Shown: positions 59,275-64,000 of the stretch, in pieces
Layout: each line of letters opens with the position of its first letter
How positions within the stretch are numbered: position 1 is the first letter of the stretch
Source of the DNA: Arthrinium phaeospermum
Lineage: Eukaryota; Ascomycota; Sordariomycetes; Amphisphaeriales; Apiosporaceae
Direction of reading: 5' to 3'
DNA: 64,000 bases
NCBI GenBank assembly: GCA_006503535.1
Contig: QYRS01000005.1
Span: 1-64,000 of the forward strand
Program-made: the position numbers and the translations under genes
Notes under the pieces: generated by a model
Database searches by the model: none
What the model was told of the DNA's origin: nothing
The model's input: the letters and a program-made list of their open reading frames with translations, nothing else

Positions 59275-59796
59275 CATCCTTAGGCAGTATCCTTTCTGCT
59301 CGGCAGGGTCTCATCTACATCATAACCTACCTACCTCCCTACACAGGGCACATGCACCTACCTGCCTTGTATGCACTTGGGCTGCGCTCCAATTCCAACC
59401 GTCCCCAGTTCTCTCTCCTCGTAACCCACACCAATCAAACCCACCTGCACTTCAAGTGGGTGCCCCCCTACCGCTACCGGTTGTGCAGGACAGACAACAC
59501 CACTCAACCCGACGTTCGGTATTGTCTGCCACTTTACCTGAACTGCATTTCTATTTGCAGCTTACCGGCCCAAGGATCCCGCCGCTTGCGCCGAACCGAT
59601 CGTGATGATCCGACGACAGTGATAACGCGTCATCCGAGAGCTCTTACCTACCTACCCAGCCAGGCACCACCGACCGACACACTCCAATTCACACCCGTAC
59701 CCCCCGTACCGTATTTACAAACACCACCAAACCCGACCTACAGAACTGCCTCGATCGATCCCTGCTGCGACTGCATCCATACCCAACATCGCAGCC
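59275..59796. promoter_or_regulatory. SLA1 upstream region
   Basis: C-rich leader with TACCTACC clusters (about 59323-59345 and 59645-59660). An overlapping 195-codon frame ends inside SLA1 and is not supported as a gene. Confidence 0.45.
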
Positions 59797-62700
59797 ATGG
59801 GGTTTCTCGGTGTTTACAAGGCCGTGTATGACTATGCGCCCCAAGGAGAGGGAGAGCTGGCCATTGCTGAAGGCGATGTTCTTTATGTTCTAGAAAAGAG
59901 CCAGGAGGACGACTGGTGGAAGGCAAAGAAGAAAGCGAGCGCCGAGGACGACGACGAGCCGAGGGCTTGGTACCCAACAACTATCGAGGAAGTGCATCAC
60001 CCGCCTCCTACTCTGCCGTTATAACTACTCGGGTCACAATAGCCCAGTACCATGCGTCGACTGACTCCTTGACATCATCCGTAGGCCCCGGCTGTTGCAC
60101 AAGCCCGTGCCCTCTACGAGTACACAAGACAGACCGACGAGGAGCTGTCCTTCCCCGAAGATGCACAATTGTTGGTCTACGATACCTCAGATCCCGACTG
60201 GATCCTGGTAGGGCTCAATGGCGATTTCGGCTTCGTCCCGCCAACTACATTGAAATGGGCGATGTAGAAGCGGAGACGACGGCAGCTGCCGAACCAGAGC
60301 CCGAGGCAGAGCCAGCACCACCGGCCGCTCCAGTTCCGTGCCTGTGCCACGTCCATACCACCACCAGCACTTCCTACCCGCTCGGCTGTTCCGGCCGAGC
60401 CTGAAGAGCCCCAAAGTCCTCCGCTCCCTACCCGGCAGCCCTCCGCTCCCTCGGAGACGAGCCGCGGAGCAGGCCACCCGGCAGCTGCACTGGCTGGCGT
60501 TATGCATGGCAGAAGTTCAAACCGAGCGCCCACTCCGCCTCCGATCTCTGTTCCCCCGCCCCGCCAGCAATACCTCTCGGAAGAATCGGAAGAGGAACCG
60601 AGCCCGGCCCTCCCGTCCCGGCCCCGTTCGCACTCGGCATATTCTGCTGAGCTCCAATCCCCGCCGCCGCAGCGAACAATGAGTCGGCGCGAGCGGAACG
60701 ATGAAGTCCCGGCCGGTACCACCGGCCGCATCGCGCCAGGAGGGTTTCATATGTACAACATCAACGAGATGGTTTCGGTCATGGGCAAGAAGAAGAAGAT
60801 GCCGACCACCCTTGGTGTCAACCTTAAGACGGGTGTCATCCTGATCGCGCCGAGCGCGCCCACGACGGCCCAACTAACGAGTGGACCGCCGACAAAATGA
60901 CGCACTACTCTCGCGAGGGCAAGCACGTATTCCTGGAGCTGGTTCGCCCCAGCCGAAGCATCGATTTCCATGCTGGCGCCAAGGATACGGCGGCCGAAAT
61001 CGTGAGTGCTCTGGGCGAGCTGTCCGGGGCCGTGAGGGCCGAGGGCCTTCGTGAGGTCATCTTGGCGGGCAGTAAGAACAGCCAGAAGCGGGGAGTGATT
61101 CTGTACGACTTCATGGCACAGGGGGATGACGAGGTGACAGTCGCTGTTGGAGACGAGGTCACCATCATTGACGATCTTAAGAGCGAGGAATGGTGGCAGG
61201 TGCGACGCGTGAAGAACGGGAAGGAAGGTGTCGTTCCCAGCAGTTATATCGAGGTCAAGGAGACCGTTTTATCGCCAATCACGCCATCGGGCCTGGACGC
61301 TGGCAAATCAACCGTCGCACAAAATCGTCTCGAGGAAGAGCGGTTGACAAAGGAGGCCATGAAGAGGGATCAAAAGCAGAGGGTAGGACCTGGCATGCGT
61401 TTGAGAGACATAGTAGTTTGTCAGCCGCAGAAGTAGTAACCAACATGGCCAGCAGCGAAGCAAACGAGAGAACGGTCGATCGAAGGCAGTGGCAGCGGCC
61501 GCTCTGGTAACACAAGTCGAGTAAGTCGGGATGTCCTTGGCACCACCCCATGGCCGCAAACACGAACAGGATGGCTAATCATTTGCACTCAGAACCTGAC
61601 CCGAACAAGATTCGGGTGTGGACCGATCGAACCAAGTCCTTCAGTGTCGAAGCCCAGTTCCTCGGCCTAAAGGACGGGAAGATCAATCTGCACAAGACCA
61701 ACGGCGTTAAGATTGCCGTCCCCGTTAACAAAATGTCAGTCAAAGATCTCGAATACGTGGAGCTAATCACGGGCATTTCGCTGGATGAGGACAAGCCCCT
61801 ATCCGAAGTTAAGCGCGCAGTCCACGAGGCCACCGAAAGAATCTTCCTCAAGCAAAAAGACGGTCGGCGCGTCCATCAGTAACGGTAATGACTACGACTG
61901 GTTCCAATTCTTCCTGTCGAAGATCAATCTGCACAAGACCAACGGCGTTAAGATTGCCGTCCCCGTTAACAAAATGTCAGTCAAAGATCTCGAATACGTG
62001 GAGCTAATCACGGGCATTTCGCTGGATGAGGACAAGCCCCTATCCGAAGTTAAGCGCGCGCAGTCCACGAGGCCACCGAAAGAATCTTCCTCAAGCAAAA
62101 AGACGGTCGGCGCGTCCATCAGTAACGGTAATGACTACGACTGGTTCCAATTCTTCCTGTCTTGCGAGGTCGCAGTCGGGCTTTGCGAGCGATATGCGCA
62201 GGCGTTTAACAAAGACTCGATGGATGAGAGCGTGCTGCCTGACGTTGACGCCACGGTGCTCCGCAGCCTTGGACTCCGAGAAGGCGATATCATCAAGGTG
62301 ATGCGTCACCTGGACAAGAGATTCGGACGAGAAGGCAAGAAGAAGGGCGTCAGCTTTGCGGGAGACGAGGGCGAAGGCGGGCTGTTCTCAGGACCTGGAG
62401 GGACGCTCCGAAACAACACCCGAAAAGGTCGGCCTGCGCCGGCGACTCAGACCAACGATACTGTCGACCCCAAGGCCTTTTCTCAGCAGAAGGAATCTGC
62501 AGCTGAAGGATCGTCCACGCCTTCTCCTGGTGCCGCCAGCCAACCCAAGGCAGGCGACAAGAGCAGCGGTGGTTTTGATGACGATGCCTGGGATGTGAAG
62601 CCTTCGAAACAGCCTGAGCCACAGCCCAAGGCGGCTCCTGCGCCCGAGCCGGAGGCACCCAAACCAGCACCACCTACACAGTCATTGCTGGACCTTTCCT

Positions 62701-63706
62701 TGCTTTCACAGCCTCTAGAGCCAGTCAAGGCCCAACCAACAGCACCGGCCCAAGTTGTTCAACCCCCACCACAAGCCGCGCCTCAACAGCAACCAGCCGC
62801 CACCAAGCCCCCGGGGCGAGCCCGGCGTTCTTTGCTGGACTGGCGCAGCAGCCGACTGGGCTCCAGAGCATGCCTACAGGCCAGTCTGCCGGTGCCCAGC
62901 CCCTGAACCTTGGCTTGGCAAGTCGTCAAAGGCCCATAGCACCGCAGATGACGCAGGGCCAAGGAGGGTTAATGCCGCCGCCACCTTCGCGACCCCTCTC
63001 GGCACCGCAGTCGGCGCAACCTAGTCAATTCGCGCCGCCGCCGTTGCAGCCACAGATGACGGGCTTGGCACCTCCTGGGCAAAGTCTGAACGATCTGAGC
63101 CAGCAGAGGATGCAGCCGCAATACATGGGAGGCTTCCAGCCCCAACAGACCGGCCCTGGGATGATGGGTTACAACGCCGGTGCCGGTATGCAGCCGCAAC
63201 AGACGGGCTTCGGGCAGAACCAGTTCATGCAGCCACAGATGACTGGCGCGTCGCAGATGCAAAGCCCGTTTGCCGATCCTCGAGCCTCGCAATTCGGGCC
63301 TGTTCAGTCTCAGCCTACCGGGTTCCAGGGCGGATTCAACCCTGGGCAGCAATTCCCGCAAGCCACGGGCGTTAATTCGTTCCTCCCACCTGCTCTTGAG
63401 CCTCAGAGGACGGGCATGCCTCCGCTGCAGCAGCAGCCAACCGGTTTCAACCCCGGCTTCAACTCTGGCTTCAACGCCAACGCCAACAGCAGCACGCCGC
63501 AATCTCAGCCCCCTGCCGCTGCGCCTCTAGTGCCCCAGCAGACGGGGCCAGCACCCCGGTCCGCTTTGGAGTCGCCGACAAGATCGCTCCCCAAGCAACG
63601 GGGCGGCGTGCAAACCTTGCACATGCTAGTAAGTTATCATGGCCGGCTCTCACACGTCCGATATCTCTAACAGTCTGCAGCTCCCGAAAACCCGTTTGGC
63701 TTCTAG
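59797..63706 (+). CDS. SLA1: Actin-patch endocytic adaptor SLA1 (multiple frameshifts)
   Basis: Endocytic coat/actin adaptor. Exons are 59797-60017, 60085-61520, 61593-63628 and 63681-63706; the last two introns have GTAAGT donors, the first a weak GTTATA donor. Domain order: SH3-1 (YKAVYDYAPQGEGELAI), SH3-2 (ARALYEYTRQTDEELSF), Pro-rich linker, conserved MYNINEMVSVMGKKKKMP block, SH3-3 (GVILYDFMAQGDDEVTV), SHD1 (TDRTKSFSVEAQFLGLKDGK), SHD2/SAM-like (DYDWFQFFLSCEVAVGLCERYAQAF), a long tail of QPQxTG repeats and the terminal motif ENPFGF. Single bases are missing near 59961, 60240, 60338, 60355, 60852, 61402, 62815 and 63557. A compensating indel pair is needed near 61470-61515 to avoid the TAA at 61508. 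The SHD1 coding segment is tandemly duplicated (see the repeat entry). Expected length is about 1,160 aa without, or 1,240 with, the duplication. Confidence 0.85.
61678..62161 (+). repeat. Near-perfect ~242-bp tandem duplication in SLA1
   Basis: Unit 1 (61678-61918, 241 bp) and unit 2 (61919-62161, 243 bp) are directly adjacent and identical by eye, except that unit 2 has one more GC pair in the GCGCGC run (unit 1 near 61817). The unit covers part of SHD1 and the linker up to WFQFFLS. If unit 1 also had the extra two bases, both would be 81 codons and in frame; as given, unit 1 frameshifts to a stop at about 61880. Confidence 0.9.
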
Positions 63707-64000
63707 GCAACCAAAGTGTCAGGGGGTTGCGGGGTTGAGGCATAGCTGCTCTGGTTCTCTGTCTCGGCCGGTCGAGCCTAGGACTTGCTGTTGCGGATGC
63801 GTTTCTATGAGCCTTTACTGTGGTGAATACCTAATTCTACCGTACATGTCCGGAACGAGCCCCTATTTATACCTTTTCTATCTCGCGAGATGTGCCTTCC
63901 CAAGAAGATGTCTTGCCCTCGCGATCAACCAGCTCGATATCCCGAGAACAGAGACAATCGTCATACTTGTTCTGCCAATCAGATGTGTCACTCTGGTGGA
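63707..64000. other. 3' flank of SLA1
   Basis: Window end; no gene is visible in the remaining 294 bp. Confidence 0.5.

Overview
The window is nuclear DNA from a filamentous ascomycete (Pezizomycotina, most likely Sordariomycetes). Most genes are split by short introns (about 50-200 nt) with GTRNGT-type donors, CTRAC branch points and YAG acceptors. Coding DNA is GC-rich, a 1.07-kb AT-rich block between inverted repeats looks RIP-mutated, and the gene set is typical fungal housekeeping. I could not name the species.

Layout: 0.7-7.1 kb carries three minus-strand genes: an F-box protein, methylmalonate-semialdehyde dehydrogenase and V-ATPase subunit H (VMA13). A Tc1/Fot1-type relic with TA target duplication lies at 7.5-8.6 kb. 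From 11 to 23 kb come a Cys-rich single-pass membrane protein, ribosomal protein L9, retromer VPS26, nucleoporin NUP120/Nup160 and RAD51. From 24 to 36 kb come an amino-acid permease, an NTF2-fold protein with internal repeats, and a large F-box/Cys-rich protein. From 37 to 47 kb come a degenerate APH-type phosphotransferase, an acyl-protein-thioesterase-like hydrolase, RanGAP (RNA1), the dynamin VPS1 and an unrecognised 330-aa protein. From 49 to 64 kb come the PP2A B subunit (CDC55), a UDP-GlcNAc-type transporter (YEA4), AMP deaminase, a 296-bp hAT-type MITE and the endocytic adaptor SLA1.

There is no functional cluster or operon. Several products belong to shared cellular themes: VPS26, VPS1, VMA13 and SLA1 act in endosome/vacuole/endocytic traffic, and NUP120 and RNA1 act at the nuclear pore.

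The main technical observation is that eight otherwise well-conserved genes are broken by about 20 single-base indels, mostly missing one base of a short homopolymer. Coordinates for those genes span the whole locus and the evidence gives each break. These look more like assembly or sequencing errors than true pseudogenes. SLA1 also carries a near-perfect ~242-bp tandem duplication of its SHD1-coding segment. I found no previously undescribed system. The items most worth checking are the two mobile elements, the SLA1 duplication, two intergenic-only motifs (TACCTA-type and TACTCCGTA) and the repeat-bearing NTF2-like protein.
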